From contig JAGYKX010000001.1 in NCBI GenBank assembly GCA_018401115.1, positions 36,627 to 100,626 on the forward strand: DNA of 64,000 nucleotides, given 5' to 3'. Shown piece after piece: positions 36,351-45,795 of the stretch. The DNA is from Flavobacteriaceae bacterium. GTDB lineage: Bacteria; Bacteroidota; Bacteroidia; Flavobacteriales; Flavobacteriaceae. A program made the translations under genes and the position numbers. The notes beneath the pieces are model-generated. The model was not told the DNA's origin, made no database searches, and saw only the letters and a list, made by a program, of their open reading frames with translations. How positions within the stretch are numbered: the first letter of the stretch is position 1; every line of letters begins with the position of its first letter.

Positions 36351-37262
36351 ATGAAAATGAAAAAAATAGGAATTACTGGAGCTACTGGATTGGTTGGGAA
36401 AAAACTGTTAAATCATTATTTGCAAGGAGATTATAAGGTCAAAGTCATAACCAGAGATTTAAATAAAATTAATCCCAATGAAAATCTAGAAATATTTGAA
36501 ATTAACCTTGAACAAATTGACCAAAAAAAGCTTAGTTTGTTTCTAGAAGATCTAGATGTTCTATTTCATTTGGCTGCAGAGATTAATGACGAGTATAGAA
36601 TTTTCAAAATTAATGTAAGAGCAGTACATGAAATAATTAACCAAATAGATATAAAAAAGACTCATTTTATCTATTTATCTAGCATTGGAATATTTGATTT
36701 TAAGAAAAATAAGGTCATTACAAATAAATCTTCTTTGAATCCATTAAATTCTTATGAATCAAGTAAACTAGAGGCTGAAAAAATAATTAATAATACCAAA
36801 GGATTAACTGCTTCCATTCTGAGACCGTCTACTATATTAAGTACAGACATGAAGTCTAATTTATTAAAGCACTTATATAAAATTGCGAATAACCGTGTAA
36901 CAATTAATTTCAATGACTGTGTCATTTCAAATTTCATATTACTTGAAGACGTCATTAGCGCCCTTACATTAATTGAGAATAATTCTAAAACAAAGAGTGG
37001 CTCTTATAATTTATCTCGAGATATAAAATTAAATAGTGTTTTGTCAAAATTAAATCTAGTCAAAACATGGCAGCTGAAAATACCTTTCAAACTATTGAAA
37101 CCACTAATTAATATTTTTACCTATTTCAATAGAAATCTCCATTTTTTTACCAACCAAACTCAGATTAATATTTCTGAAATAAAAGATAATCTTGAATACC
37201 AGCACGGTACTGTTGGGTATGATGAATTTTTTAAACTCTTTTTAGAAAATGGAAAAAAATAA
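36351..37262 (+). CDS. NAD-dependent epimerase/dehydratase (extended SDR)
   Basis: 303 aa; a second in-frame ATG two codons on (MKKIGITG) is equally plausible. The Rossmann motif is GITGATGLVGKKL, the Ser and the Tyr-Lys pair are in YLSSIGIF and NSYESSKLEAEK, and the C-terminal half is less conserved. It acts on a nucleotide sugar or a lipid-linked sugar. It is translationally coupled (14-base overlap) to the glycosyltransferase gene, a pair often seen with PglC-type transferases, where the epimerase may modify the first sugar. Confidence 0.8.
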   Translation: MKMKKIGITGATGLVGKKLLNHYLQGDYKVKVITRDLNKINPNENLEIFEINLEQIDQKKLSLFLEDLDVLFHLAAEINDEYRIFKINVRAVHEIINQIDIKKTHFIYLSSIGIFDFKKNKVITNKSSLNPLNSYESSKLEAEKIINNTKGLTASILRPSTILSTDMKSNLLKHLYKIANNRVTINFNDCVISNFILLEDVISALTLIENNSKTKSGSYNLSRDIKLNSVLSKLNLVKTWQLKIPFKLLKPLINIFTYFNRNLHFFTNQTQINISEIKDNLEYQHGTVGYDEFFKLFLENGKK

Positions 37263-38373
37263 AATTTGTTTTATTGTTTCAGACCCTGTTACAGCTAAAG
37301 TTTTTTTAAAAACACCCTTTTTAAAACTTTCTAAGTATTATGACATTTATATAGCTGCCAATTTAAAAAGCAACCCTGATTTTTATTTAGAGGGAGTTAA
37401 AGATGTTTACCACTTACCAATAAATAGAAAGATCTCAATAATTAAAGACATAAACTGTTTAATAAAAGCTACTTTATTTTTTAAAAAAAATACGTTTAAC
37501 GCCATACACTCAATAACTCCAAAAGCGGGTCTTATTGCAATGCTAGGAGCTTATATAGCCCGCGTACCTTTCAGAGTACACACTTTCACAGGGCAGGTTT
37601 GGGCCAATAAAACTGGTGTCTATAAATTCCTTTTAAAGTGTATTGATAAAATAATTGACTCCTGCGCTACAAATACCTTAGTAGATGGAAAAAGTCAAAG
37701 AGATTATTTAATTTCTCAAAATATTATTTCTCAAAAATCAGAAGTTCTGGGACTAGGATCTATTTGTGGCGTAGATTTAGAAAGATTCAAGCCATCAGAA
37801 AAAACTAGACAATCTGTAAGAGCTTCACTTGGATTTAAAAAAGAGGACTGGGTTTTTATGTTTCTTGGCAGATTAAATAAAGAAAAAGGTGTCTTAGACT
37901 TAATAAATGCTTTTGATCAAATTAATACCAACCTTAATCAAAAATTAGTTTTAGTGGGCCATGATGAGGAAAATATAATCAATCAAAACAAAGAAATTAT
38001 TAAACGAAATAACATCACCTATATACCGTTTACCGATAAGCCTGAAGAAATTATTCAAGCATGTGATACTTTTTGTTTACCAAGCTACAGGGAAGGTTTT
38101 GGCCTGTCTATTATAGAGGCTTCTGCACTATCAAAACCTATTATATGTAGTGACATATATGGTTTAAAAGATACAATCATTGATCATGAAACTGGTGTAA
38201 AACATAAAGCAAAAAACATTAAAGATCTTACAGAAAAATTGGTTTTTGCTCTTGAAAATAAGGAGCTCTTTAAAAAGATGGGGGTTGAAGGCAGAAAATA
38301 TGTTTCAGAACACTTTTCAGATGAGATTGTTTTGAAAGAGTGGGTTGATTTTTATAAAAAGCTATTTGAATAA
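37249..38373 (+). CDS. glycosyltransferase family 4 (PglA-like)
   Basis: 374 aa, GT-B fold. The N-terminal half contains AIHSITPKAGLIAML and FRVHTFTGQVWA, typical of PglA/CapM-like enzymes that act on undecaprenyl-linked sugars. The C-terminal nucleotide-sugar domain has FLGRLNKEKGVLDLI and the EX7E-type PSYREGFGLSIIEASA. It likely adds the second sugar to the diacetylbacillosamine-lipid on the cytosolic face of the membrane (inference from neighbours). Confidence 0.87.
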   Translation: MEKNKICFIVSDPVTAKVFLKTPFLKLSKYYDIYIAANLKSNPDFYLEGVKDVYHLPINRKISIIKDINCLIKATLFFKKNTFNAIHSITPKAGLIAMLGAYIARVPFRVHTFTGQVWANKTGVYKFLLKCIDKIIDSCATNTLVDGKSQRDYLISQNIISQKSEVLGLGSICGVDLERFKPSEKTRQSVRASLGFKKEDWVFMFLGRLNKEKGVLDLINAFDQINTNLNQKLVLVGHDEENIINQNKEIIKRNNITYIPFTDKPEEIIQACDTFCLPSYREGFGLSIIEASALSKPIICSDIYGLKDTIIDHETGVKHKAKNIKDLTEKLVFALENKELFKKMGVEGRKYVSEHFSDEIVLKEWVDFYKKLFE

Positions 38374-38389
38374 AGCACTTTTTAATTCA

Positions 38390-39289
38390 TTAACCTATAA
38401 TTTTTTTCTTTACACCTTCATTAATACCTTTAAAATAATTCAATATAAAATTAATGTTTAAATATTTGAAACTCAATAAAATTGAATTTAAAAATAAGCC
38501 AAATAATAGCATAAGTAAATCAAATCCAAAATAACTAAAGTCTCCGTTCTTTTTGAAAAGCATAATTACCTCGACCACATCTGTCATCGTTCTTTTTAAA
38601 AGAGACTGCCTATTTCCGGCAGAGTGATAATGATAAAGCTTAGCTGTAGGAACTATATACATTTGGTTAGGAAAAGCTCTTCCAACTCTAATTGAAAATT
38701 CTTTGTCCTCATAAGCATGGAAATTATTCTCAATATCAAATTTCACTTTATCAAACACTTCTTTTCTCCATGAAGACAAACCACCACTTAAAACATTCAC
38801 AGGTATTGGCTCAAATGAATTTTTATCTATAGACAAAATAACATTTTGCCTTAAATCTTTATAAAGACCAAAATGAGTTAAACTAAAAAGATGTCTTTTA
38901 AAAAAGGTTAACGAGGGTATATTCAAAATTACTCCATTTACACCAAAGATATTAGGGCTAGAGACTAATGCTTTTTCTATTGTTTTCAGATAGTTGGACT
39001 CAAGGACTATATCGTCATCAAAGAAAGAAATAACATCACACTCATTAAAATTTAATGATGCTGCTTTAGCCTGAACAAGACCTTTAATTCCCTCATCATG
39101 AAAGTATTTTAAAATAATAGTTGTTTCTTTTACTAAGGATTCAAGGGTTGCTTTAACAAGATTTTCAGATTTGCTTTGGTCAATAATAATAACTTGGTCT
39201 GGTAAACGAGTTTGCTCAATTATTGAATTGAACATAGCTGTTAATTCTTTGGGTCTATTTTTTGTAGGAATAACTATTGAAAAAGTCAT
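38390..39289 (-). CDS. glycosyltransferase family 2
   Basis: 299 aa. GT-A fold: FSIVIPTKNRPKEL at the N-terminus, the metal-binding DXD-like FFDDDIVLE near residue 92, GGLSSWRKEVFD and YEDKEFSIRVG, then a C-terminal hydrophobic stretch. It adds a sugar to the growing glycan; donor and acceptor cannot be told from sequence. It lies alone on the minus strand between two plus-strand groups, 17 bases from the end of the GT4 gene. Confidence 0.88.
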   Translation of the reverse strand: MTFSIVIPTKNRPKELTAMFNSIIEQTRLPDQVIIIDQSKSENLVKATLESLVKETTIILKYFHDEGIKGLVQAKAASLNFNECDVISFFDDDIVLESNYLKTIEKALVSSPNIFGVNGVILNIPSLTFFKRHLFSLTHFGLYKDLRQNVILSIDKNSFEPIPVNVLSGGLSSWRKEVFDKVKFDIENNFHAYEDKEFSIRVGRAFPNQMYIVPTAKLYHYHSAGNRQSLLKRTMTDVVEVIMLFKKNGDFSYFGFDLLMLLFGLFLNSILLSFKYLNINFILNYFKGINEGVKKKIIG

Positions 39290-39378
39290 GTAAAATTATT
39301 GGTAAATATACAATTAATCAGATATATTTTGATTGGATTAATAAAATGTCTGATTCATTTCATTCACTATATTTAAAT

Positions 39379-39386
39379 TATATTTG
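39379..39386 (+). promoter_or_regulatory. -7 promoter element of the aldolase operon
   Basis: TATATTTG, an exact TAnnTTTG match, 21 bases before the aldolase ATG in the AT-rich gap between divergent genes. A TTTC 17 bases upstream is a weak -33 candidate. Confidence 0.5.
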
Positions 39387-39406
39387 AAACAAAGAATTCT
39401 ATAAAG

Positions 39407-40954
39407 ATGAAATTAAATAATATTACAATACTTGACTGCACTCTTAGAGACGGCGGCTATTATAACAATTGGGATTTTGAAGAAAATTTTGTTACGCTTT
39501 ACCGTGACAAAATCAATTTGCTCCCGATTGATTACATTGAAATAGGATACCGCAACTTAGTGCATAAAGATTATAGAGGAAAGTATTTTTATTGCCCACT
39601 TTCTATATTAAATCAATGGTCAGAGTTTAAAGACAAGCTTGTCTTAATGCTTGATGAAATTAATACCCCCATTGAAGAGGTAGAGGCAATGATTCAACCT
39701 TGTATAGGAAAAGTAAAAATGTTTCGTATTGCTACAAAACCAAATCGCATCTCGCAAGGAATAGCTCTTGCAAAGAAGATCAAAAACGCAGGATTTGAAG
39801 TAGGTCTTAATATCATGTATCTCTCTGAATGGGATCAATATGATGATTTTTTTAATAAGTTAAAAGGAATTGAAAAACACATTGACTATTTGTACATGGC
39901 AGATTCTTATGGAGCTGTTTTGCCAGACTACATTGTTAAAATGGTTAAAAAACTTAAATCAATTACCTCTGTGAAATTAGGTTATCACGGACATAACAAT
40001 TTAGAAATGGGGTTAATCAATGCCCTAAAAGCTATTGAACACGGAGTAGAAATTATTGACGCTTCCATAACTGGAATGGGGAGAGGTGCAGGAAATCTAA
40101 AAACAGAATTACTTCTTACTTATCTCGCTGCAGAGAAATTGAAAGAGGTGAATTTTGAGCATATAGATGCATTAGTGAATCAATTTGAAGTTCTACAAGC
40201 AACTTATCAATGGGGAAATAACCTTGCCTATATGGTCTCTGGCGCGAACTCAATTCCGCAAAAAGAAGTAATGAATTTGATAACAAGACGCTATTACAGC
40301 ATCGATAATGCAATCAAATACCTAGGATTTAAATCAGAAAATGATACGGCTAAAAACAGCTACCCTAAATTAAATACTAAAAAAGCCAAGGCTTCTATTT
40401 TAATTATCGGAGGCGGACCTTCTACCCTAAAACATCTGGATGCAATTAAATCATTCATACAACAAAATGAGGGTATCACCCTTTTATTTTCAAGTGCCCG
40501 GCATATCGCTTCGTTTACGGAATTTAAGGATGCTTTTACAATTTTAGTAGGTGCAGAAGGAAAACGTTTAGAAGAAAACATAATCAAAGGAAGTTTTACT
40601 AACTATTGTATACTCCCCCCTCCTCCGCATAAAATAACCCCATATGTTCCTGAAGAATTAATCGGGAATTGTATAGAATTAACCGATACGATTTTTTCAA
40701 AAGAAAACTGTGATGCACATCTAGCCGTCACCCTTCAAGCAGTGATAGAATTAGGAGGAAAAGAGATATTTCTAATCGGCTTTGACGGTTACACAGCAAA
40801 CGAATTAAATGAAAGAGAGGCCTTTTTTATGCAAGAAAATCAATTGATTTTTGATCATTTTATAAAGACACAAGAGAGCATTGAATTGAAAAGCTTGAGT
40901 CCTACGACTTATAAAAATATTGCGATTTCTTCTATTTATGCCTTAATAAAATGA
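39407..40954 (+). CDS. DmpG/HMGL-type aldolase fused to a DUF115-like domain
   Basis: 515 aa. Residues 1 to about 300 are an HMGL-like TIM barrel: ILDCTLRDGGYYNNW (the DxTLRDG motif with the metal-binding Asp), DYIEIGYRN, KLGYHGHNNLEMGL (HxH metal ligands) and GMGRGAGNLKTE. This is the fold of 4-hydroxy-2-oxovalerate aldolase, which makes or breaks 4-hydroxy-2-keto acids with pyruvate and Mn2+. Residues 330-515 (ILIIGGGPSTLKHLDAIKSF, KEIFLIGFDGYT) resemble DUF115/MptE-like proteins seen in glycan clusters. Overlap with the next gene (ATGA) couples it to a KdsB-like cytidylyltransferase. It may build a 3-deoxy-2-ulosonic acid for the glycan; this is inference. Confidence 0.8.
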   Translation: MKLNNITILDCTLRDGGYYNNWDFEENFVTLYRDKINLLPIDYIEIGYRNLVHKDYRGKYFYCPLSILNQWSEFKDKLVLMLDEINTPIEEVEAMIQPCIGKVKMFRIATKPNRISQGIALAKKIKNAGFEVGLNIMYLSEWDQYDDFFNKLKGIEKHIDYLYMADSYGAVLPDYIVKMVKKLKSITSVKLGYHGHNNLEMGLINALKAIEHGVEIIDASITGMGRGAGNLKTELLLTYLAAEKLKEVNFEHIDALVNQFEVLQATYQWGNNLAYMVSGANSIPQKEVMNLITRRYYSIDNAIKYLGFKSENDTAKNSYPKLNTKKAKASILIIGGGPSTLKHLDAIKSFIQQNEGITLLFSSARHIASFTEFKDAFTILVGAEGKRLEENIIKGSFTNYCILPPPPHKITPYVPEELIGNCIELTDTIFSKENCDAHLAVTLQAVIELGGKEIFLIGFDGYTANELNEREAFFMQENQLIFDHFIKTQESIELKSLSPTTYKNIAISSIYALIK

Positions 40955-41679
40955 AATACCTCATTGTAATACCGGCGCGCTTAAAATCTACGCGATTACC
41001 CAATAAACCCTTAATTAAAATTAAAGGGAAAGAAATTTTATTGCGCACCTATGAAAGATGCTTACAAGCTGTTAACGATCCTAAAAAAATCATAGTGGCA
41101 ACTGATCATCAAAGTATTGTTGCTTTTTGTCAAGAAAAAAATATTAATGTGATCATGACCAGTGAACAGTGTTTAACTGGAACGGATCGTGTTTGCGAAG
41201 TGGCTAAAAAAATAAACGCAGACACCTATATTAACGTACAAGGAGATGAACCTATTATAGATCCCGAAGATTTAAAAAAGGTAATTGAAATTGTAGAGAA
41301 AGATCCTAAAAAGGTGTACAATGGTTATGCTGAAATAAAAACAAAACACAATTATTTTAGTCCCAATATACCTAAGGTTATTTTTCATCCTACCACGAAA
41401 GAGTTAATGTATATGAGTCGAGCAGCCATTCCTGCAAATAAAAGTTTTACATTTGAAAAAGCCTGGAAACAAGTGTGTATTTACGCTTTTCCAAAAGATA
41501 GCTTAGTCGCATTCTCTGCGACGAATAAAACACCATTAGAAGCTATAGAAGATATTGAAGTATTACGTTTTCTAGAATTAGGATACACGGTTCAAATGAT
41601 TTCTTTATCTGGGAATGGAATAGCAGTGGATGTTCCAGAAGACATCAAGAAAGTAGAAGCATATTTAGATGAAAATTGA
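40951..41679 (+). CDS. KdsB-like CMP-ulosonate cytidylyltransferase
   Basis: 242 aa, as in 3-deoxy-manno-octulosonate cytidylyltransferase. KdsB hallmarks: IVIPARLKSTRLPNKPL (nucleotide binding), IIVATDHQSI, NVQGDEPIIDPEDL and the C-terminal DVPEDIKKVEAYL. It would activate a 2-keto-3-deoxy acid with CTP to a CMP sugar in the cytosol. It lies between an aldolase and a phosphatase gene with overlaps of 4 and 11 bases, so the substrate may be the aldolase product rather than Kdo; no kdsA or kdsD lies beside it. It could still be a Kdo enzyme. Confidence 0.83.
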   Translation: MKYLIVIPARLKSTRLPNKPLIKIKGKEILLRTYERCLQAVNDPKKIIVATDHQSIVAFCQEKNINVIMTSEQCLTGTDRVCEVAKKINADTYINVQGDEPIIDPEDLKKVIEIVEKDPKKVYNGYAEIKTKHNYFSPNIPKVIFHPTTKELMYMSRAAIPANKSFTFEKAWKQVCIYAFPKDSLVAFSATNKTPLEAIEDIEVLRFLELGYTVQMISLSGNGIAVDVPEDIKKVEAYLDEN

Positions 41680-42283
41680 TACAATATTTTGGGATTTTGA
41701 CGGTGTGATTTTGTCTTCACATGAGATTCGAGAATTAGGCTTTAGGGTAGCCTTAGAAAAATACCCCCAACAACAAGTAGACGCATTAATGCATTATCAC
41801 CGTGAAAATGGAGGTTGGTCACGCTATGTTAAGTTTACCTATTTTTTTGAGGAAATCCGAAAAGAAAACTTCACCCAAGAAGATTTGAATGAATTAGCTA
41901 TGGCCTATTCAAAAGCTGTAAAATCACTGTTAATTGATCAATCATTATTGATTGAAGAAAGCATGCATTTTATTAAAGAAAAAGGTAAGAAATATCGCAT
42001 GTATGTTGCCTCTGGTTCAGATGGAAAAGAATTGAATGAAGTGTGTAAAGGACTTGGTATTGCAAATCATTTTCATTCTATTCACGGCTCTCCAGAACCT
42101 AAAACAGCGATATTAAAACGTATTATTAAAGAGCAAAATCACCAGCCCTCTAATTGTTTGATGATAGGAGACGCTAGAAATGATTATGATGCAGCAATAG
42201 ATAACAATATGCCTTTTTTAGGGTTTAACAACCCAGAAGTTGAAAAATTAAGTACGGTTAACTTTACTCTTATCACCTTATGA
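41669..42283 (+). CDS. HAD family phosphatase
   Basis: 204 aa, HAD subfamily I. Motif I is FWDFDGVILSS with the nucleophile and acid Asp, motif II Ser in YVASGSDGKEL, motif III Lys in PEPKTAILK and motif IV GDARNDYDAA. A helical cap of about 80 residues lies between motifs I and II. In this operon it probably dephosphorylates an ulosonic-acid phosphate before CMP activation, a role like KdsC though from a different subfamily (inference). It overlaps both neighbouring genes. Confidence 0.82.
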   Translation: MKIDTIFWDFDGVILSSHEIRELGFRVALEKYPQQQVDALMHYHRENGGWSRYVKFTYFFEEIRKENFTQEDLNELAMAYSKAVKSLLIDQSLLIEESMHFIKEKGKKYRMYVASGSDGKELNEVCKGLGIANHFHSIHGSPEPKTAILKRIIKEQNHQPSNCLMIGDARNDYDAAIDNNMPFLGFNNPEVEKLSTVNFTLITL

Positions 42284-43197
42284 AAACAACATTACTCATT
42301 ACCGGAGTGGCAGGTTTTATAGGAAGTAAAATTGCCAAAAAAGCCCTAGAAAAAGGATTTGAGGTAATAGGTATAGATGATTTATCTAGTGGTAAAAAAG
42401 AACAAATTCCTACTGGACTTGAGTTTTATGCTTATGATTTAAGTGATAAAAGCTTAGTCAACCAACTACCTGCTAAAGTAGATTATATCCTACACCTAGC
42501 AGGGCAATCATCTGGAGAAATAAGTTTTGATAATCCCATTTCAGATTTAAAAAAAAATACACATTCCACGATTAACTTAATTCAGTTTGGCATTAAAAAT
42601 AAGGTGAAAAAAATCTTATATGCCTCTTCAATGTCTGTTTATGGAGAAGTGAAGGATATTCCTATTAGTGAGAAACAAGAAGCCTTACCGCTCTCTTGCT
42701 ATGGGGTAGGAAAAAGAGCAAGCGAACAATACCTTTCCATTTTTGGAGATCAATTGCCTTATATTATTTACAGAATGTTTAATGTATACGGTCCTGGGCA
42801 AGACCTTACTAATATGCGACAGGGGATGGTAAGTATTTTTCTCTCTCAAGCCCTTCAATCAAATACCATTTTAGTCAAAGGCAGCTTAGATCGTTTTCGT
42901 GATTTTATATATATTGACGATGTTGTCGATTGTTGGCTAAAAGGAGTCGAATTAAACGAATTAAAAAATTTAACTGTTAATCTAGGAACAGGTGAACGAA
43001 CAGAGTTAGGGGATTTAGTCCGTGTAATAAGTCGTCATTTTGATCAACCCTCAATAACAGTAGAAGGTTCCACCCCCGGAGATCAATTTGGTATTTATGC
43101 CGATACAAGCTTGTTGAAAGAATCCTTTCAAATAGAACAACTCACATCCCTAAAAGAGGGTATGAAAAACTTTGCCAACTGGGCAAAATCGCAATAA
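42280..43197 (+). CDS. NAD-dependent epimerase/dehydratase (nucleotide-sugar type)
   Basis: 305 aa. Extended SDR: GVAGFIGSKIAKKAL, HLAGQSSGEISF, catalytic Ser in YASSMSVYGEV, Tyr-Lys in SCYGVGKRASEQY, and YRMFNVYGPGQDLTNM, typical of GalE/RmlB-type sugar epimerases. It overlaps the HAD gene by four bases and precedes the TIGR04326-like gene by three bases, so it belongs to the aldolase operon, perhaps setting the stereochemistry of the precursor sugar. Confidence 0.85.
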   Translation: MKTTLLITGVAGFIGSKIAKKALEKGFEVIGIDDLSSGKKEQIPTGLEFYAYDLSDKSLVNQLPAKVDYILHLAGQSSGEISFDNPISDLKKNTHSTINLIQFGIKNKVKKILYASSMSVYGEVKDIPISEKQEALPLSCYGVGKRASEQYLSIFGDQLPYIIYRMFNVYGPGQDLTNMRQGMVSIFLSQALQSNTILVKGSLDRFRDFIYIDDVVDCWLKGVELNELKNLTVNLGTGERTELGDLVRVISRHFDQPSITVEGSTPGDQFGIYADTSLLKESFQIEQLTSLKEGMKNFANWAKSQ

Positions 43198-43200
43198 AGC

Positions 43201-45009
43201 ATGAATAATGTCTCTATCCATATTTCAGATAAAATTTCAACTATAGCTTCAAGTAGAGCTAAAAGTTTGACCTTTATCTGGGATGAGTTTTTAGAGGAAG
43301 ATAATTTAATATCACTTGCATCTTTAGTAGAAGAAAAAGCCGCCTTTTACCGCGCCGAATTCTTATCCTGGACCCATGATTTTTCTCAGACAAAAATTAA
43401 TGGAACCACTTTATACGAGCACTTAAAGCTGGAAGATGATTTACCTTTTTGGTGGGCTACCTCACTGGGTCAACGCTTTAATATTAACGCTGCTTCTTCA
43501 ATTAATGATGTCATTAAATCAATGGCGTTCTTTGATTATCTAGCACAAGAAAAACTTTATCCTAATTCCATAAACATTACTACTGAGAGAACAGCCCTAA
43601 GTGATTTTTTTAAACAGTGGGGAAAACGTCAAGGAATAGAGGTCAATGTAATGCTAGTCAACAGCTCAAAAAAGGTTAAAAAATCTGTTTTAGTTTATGC
43701 TATTTACATTTTTCGTTTTGTTGTCTATGGAGTATTTAATCAACCCAAAAAACAATCGCAACAAAACGAATTTGTCTTCTTCGATATATTTACCCACCTC
43801 AAAAAAGGAGATGAATTTAACAGTAATTACTGGACAAAACTAGTCAAGGCATTAGAACAAAATTCAGTGCAATGGAATCACTTGTATTACAAAACAAGGG
43901 AAAGGTTTAGCTATCTAAATGCACTTAAGCGAATTTGGCTTTTTAACGCTAAAAAGAACCTGCACAAGCACCAGTTATTAGAACAAAACTTTAACTTGGT
44001 TGCCTACCTAAAAACCATTAAGCGTTTTTACACCATAAGAAAGCGCGCAAAAAAACTCCTCCCTAAATTATCTAAGGATTTTGTATGTCCAAATCGAAAA
44101 GTTGATTTTAGCCCGTGGTTAAAAGAAGATTTTGTTGATTCACTAACAGGTCAAGAAGCATTAAAAAATTGTTTTTACAGTGTATTACTTGAAAATGCCG
44201 TAAAAGCAACACGCATCAATGCAAAAGGGGTTTATTTACAAGAATTTCAACCTTGGGAAATCGCTTTGGTACATTATTGGAAAAAAGAAGCGCGCAATGA
44301 TTTAATAGGTATGCCCCACTCTACCCACCGCTATTGGGATTTACGTTACTATTTTGCTGAAAAATTCTTTTCACATTATGCCCGAGATATTTTCCCAGAC
44401 CATATCGCAGTAAATGGGGATTACTCTTATGAAAGATGCATTGAAAACGGCTATCCTAAGGCTATTTTAAAGCCAGTGGAAGCTTTGCGCTACCTTCACC
44501 ACCCTACTACTCCACTAAAGCGAAAGAACAAAGAAAAAGCAGTTTTAAATCTATTGATTTGTTGCGATTATCAAAGTAGTACTAGTGAACGACTATTTGA
44601 AGTGGTTGATCAAGCTATTAAAGTAGGAAAAATAAAATGCAATGTAAAAGTTAGGATGCACCCCGCTTTTCCATTAGCAGAGGAATTATTTCAACAATAT
44701 GATTTTGAGATAAGCAAAGAAGACATGGTTACAGCCTTGCAGGGAACAGATTGGGTAATCACCAGTAATCTTTCTGCAATAGCATTAGACGCATATTATC
44801 AAGGCTGTAATATTGCGCAACTAAGTGATGGTTTATACTTTAACCTCAGTCCTTTGAGAGGGGTGCTAAATGAGTTGCTATTTAATTCAACAGAAGAACT
44901 TAAAAATATGTTACTCAACAAAAAAAATGAAAAGGACAGTATCTCCTATTTTTCGATTGATACAAAAATCAAAAAATGGGGAAATCTTTTATTTAATCAT
45001 AAAACATGA
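43201..45009 (+). CDS. surface carbohydrate biosynthesis protein, TIGR04326-like; possible glycosyltransferase
   Basis: 602 aa, soluble. The N-terminal region has LPFWWATSLGQRFNIN, which I associate with the TIGR04326 family of glycan-locus proteins. The C-terminal half looks like a GT-B nucleotide-binding half: GMPHSTHRYWDLRYY, DHIAVNGDYSYERCIENGY, VRMHPAFPLAEELF and ITSNLSAIALDAYYQGC, resembling the Kdo- and sialyl-transferase-like proteins of capsule loci. As last gene of the aldolase/CMP operon it is a good candidate for the transferase that uses the CMP sugar (inference). It converges with the methyltransferase gene, overlapping by 21 bases. Confidence 0.65.
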   Translation: MNNVSIHISDKISTIASSRAKSLTFIWDEFLEEDNLISLASLVEEKAAFYRAEFLSWTHDFSQTKINGTTLYEHLKLEDDLPFWWATSLGQRFNINAASSINDVIKSMAFFDYLAQEKLYPNSINITTERTALSDFFKQWGKRQGIEVNVMLVNSSKKVKKSVLVYAIYIFRFVVYGVFNQPKKQSQQNEFVFFDIFTHLKKGDEFNSNYWTKLVKALEQNSVQWNHLYYKTRERFSYLNALKRIWLFNAKKNLHKHQLLEQNFNLVAYLKTIKRFYTIRKRAKKLLPKLSKDFVCPNRKVDFSPWLKEDFVDSLTGQEALKNCFYSVLLENAVKATRINAKGVYLQEFQPWEIALVHYWKKEARNDLIGMPHSTHRYWDLRYYFAEKFFSHYARDIFPDHIAVNGDYSYERCIENGYPKAILKPVEALRYLHHPTTPLKRKNKEKAVLNLLICCDYQSSTSERLFEVVDQAIKVGKIKCNVKVRMHPAFPLAEELFQQYDFEISKEDMVTALQGTDWVITSNLSAIALDAYYQGCNIAQLSDGLYFNLSPLRGVLNELLFNSTEELKNMLLNKKNEKDSISYFSIDTKIKKWGNLLFNHKT

Positions 45010-45795
45010 CCCAAAGGGTACTTTGTAAAAAAAAGAAGGATTGTTTTTTGTTAAAAATTCCTCTACTGCTTTTCTTGCACCAGGAAATTGACTAATACCA
45101 TAGTCGTCAATAACAATTGCACCCCCCTTATTAAGAAGAGGGTAGAAAAAATTCAAAGAATCCAAGGTGGGTTGATATAAATCAACATCTATGTGTACAA
45201 AGCTAAATTCTTTGGTCGCTACTTCTGGAAAACGATCAGGAATCCAGCCTTTAAAATAACTAATTGAATTAAAGGTAGACAAAGTAGATTTTACTTGTTC
45301 TTCTGTTGAAGAAAAAGATAATTTTTCTGCATTGATTTGTTTTTGAGAAAGATTATAACGCTGATTTTTATCTTCATCAAATTTGTCCGACAATCCTCCT
45401 TCAAATGAATCAAAAATATAAAATTCTTTTTTCTGCTTACTTTCTTTAAGTAGTGTCGATAAAATATAAGCACTATGCCCTTTCCAAACACCACATTCTG
45501 CAATAGCACCATTTATATTTTTATTTAACGTGTTCTGGAAAACGTTCTGTAAACTATAAAACCGTAGCTGTTTGTATGGATTATCATATTTTTCTGCTAA
45601 GGAGGCTTCTTGTGCTTTGTAATATAATTGAATTTCTTTAAAATTTTCGTAATACGGCTCCCACAAAAACTGGTCATAAATAACAGGTTTGTGAACATCA
45701 TTATGCCGGTAGACAAATAATTTAACGCCAAATATTTTTGCGATAAAGTTAAAAAAAAGAAAGAGTTGTTTAATTAATATCTTTAATAAGTTCAT
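44989..45795 (-). CDS. TylF/MycF-type O-methyltransferase
   Basis: 268 aa. SAM-binding region AECGVWKGHSAYILSTLLKE, IFDSFEGGLSD and the metal-binding HIDVDLYQPTLDSL and GGAIVIDDYG are characteristic of the TylF/NovP family, which methylates sugar hydroxyls with Mg2+. It likely methylates a glycan residue or its nucleotide sugar. It is the last gene of the minus-strand group, 204 bases after the PFTS-motif gene. Confidence 0.87.
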   Translation of the reverse strand: MNLLKILIKQLFLFFNFIAKIFGVKLFVYRHNDVHKPVIYDQFLWEPYYENFKEIQLYYKAQEASLAEKYDNPYKQLRFYSLQNVFQNTLNKNINGAIAECGVWKGHSAYILSTLLKESKQKKEFYIFDSFEGGLSDKFDEDKNQRYNLSQKQINAEKLSFSSTEEQVKSTLSTFNSISYFKGWIPDRFPEVATKEFSFVHIDVDLYQPTLDSLNFFYPLLNKGGAIVIDDYGISQFPGARKAVEEFLTKNNPSFFYKVPFGSCFMIK

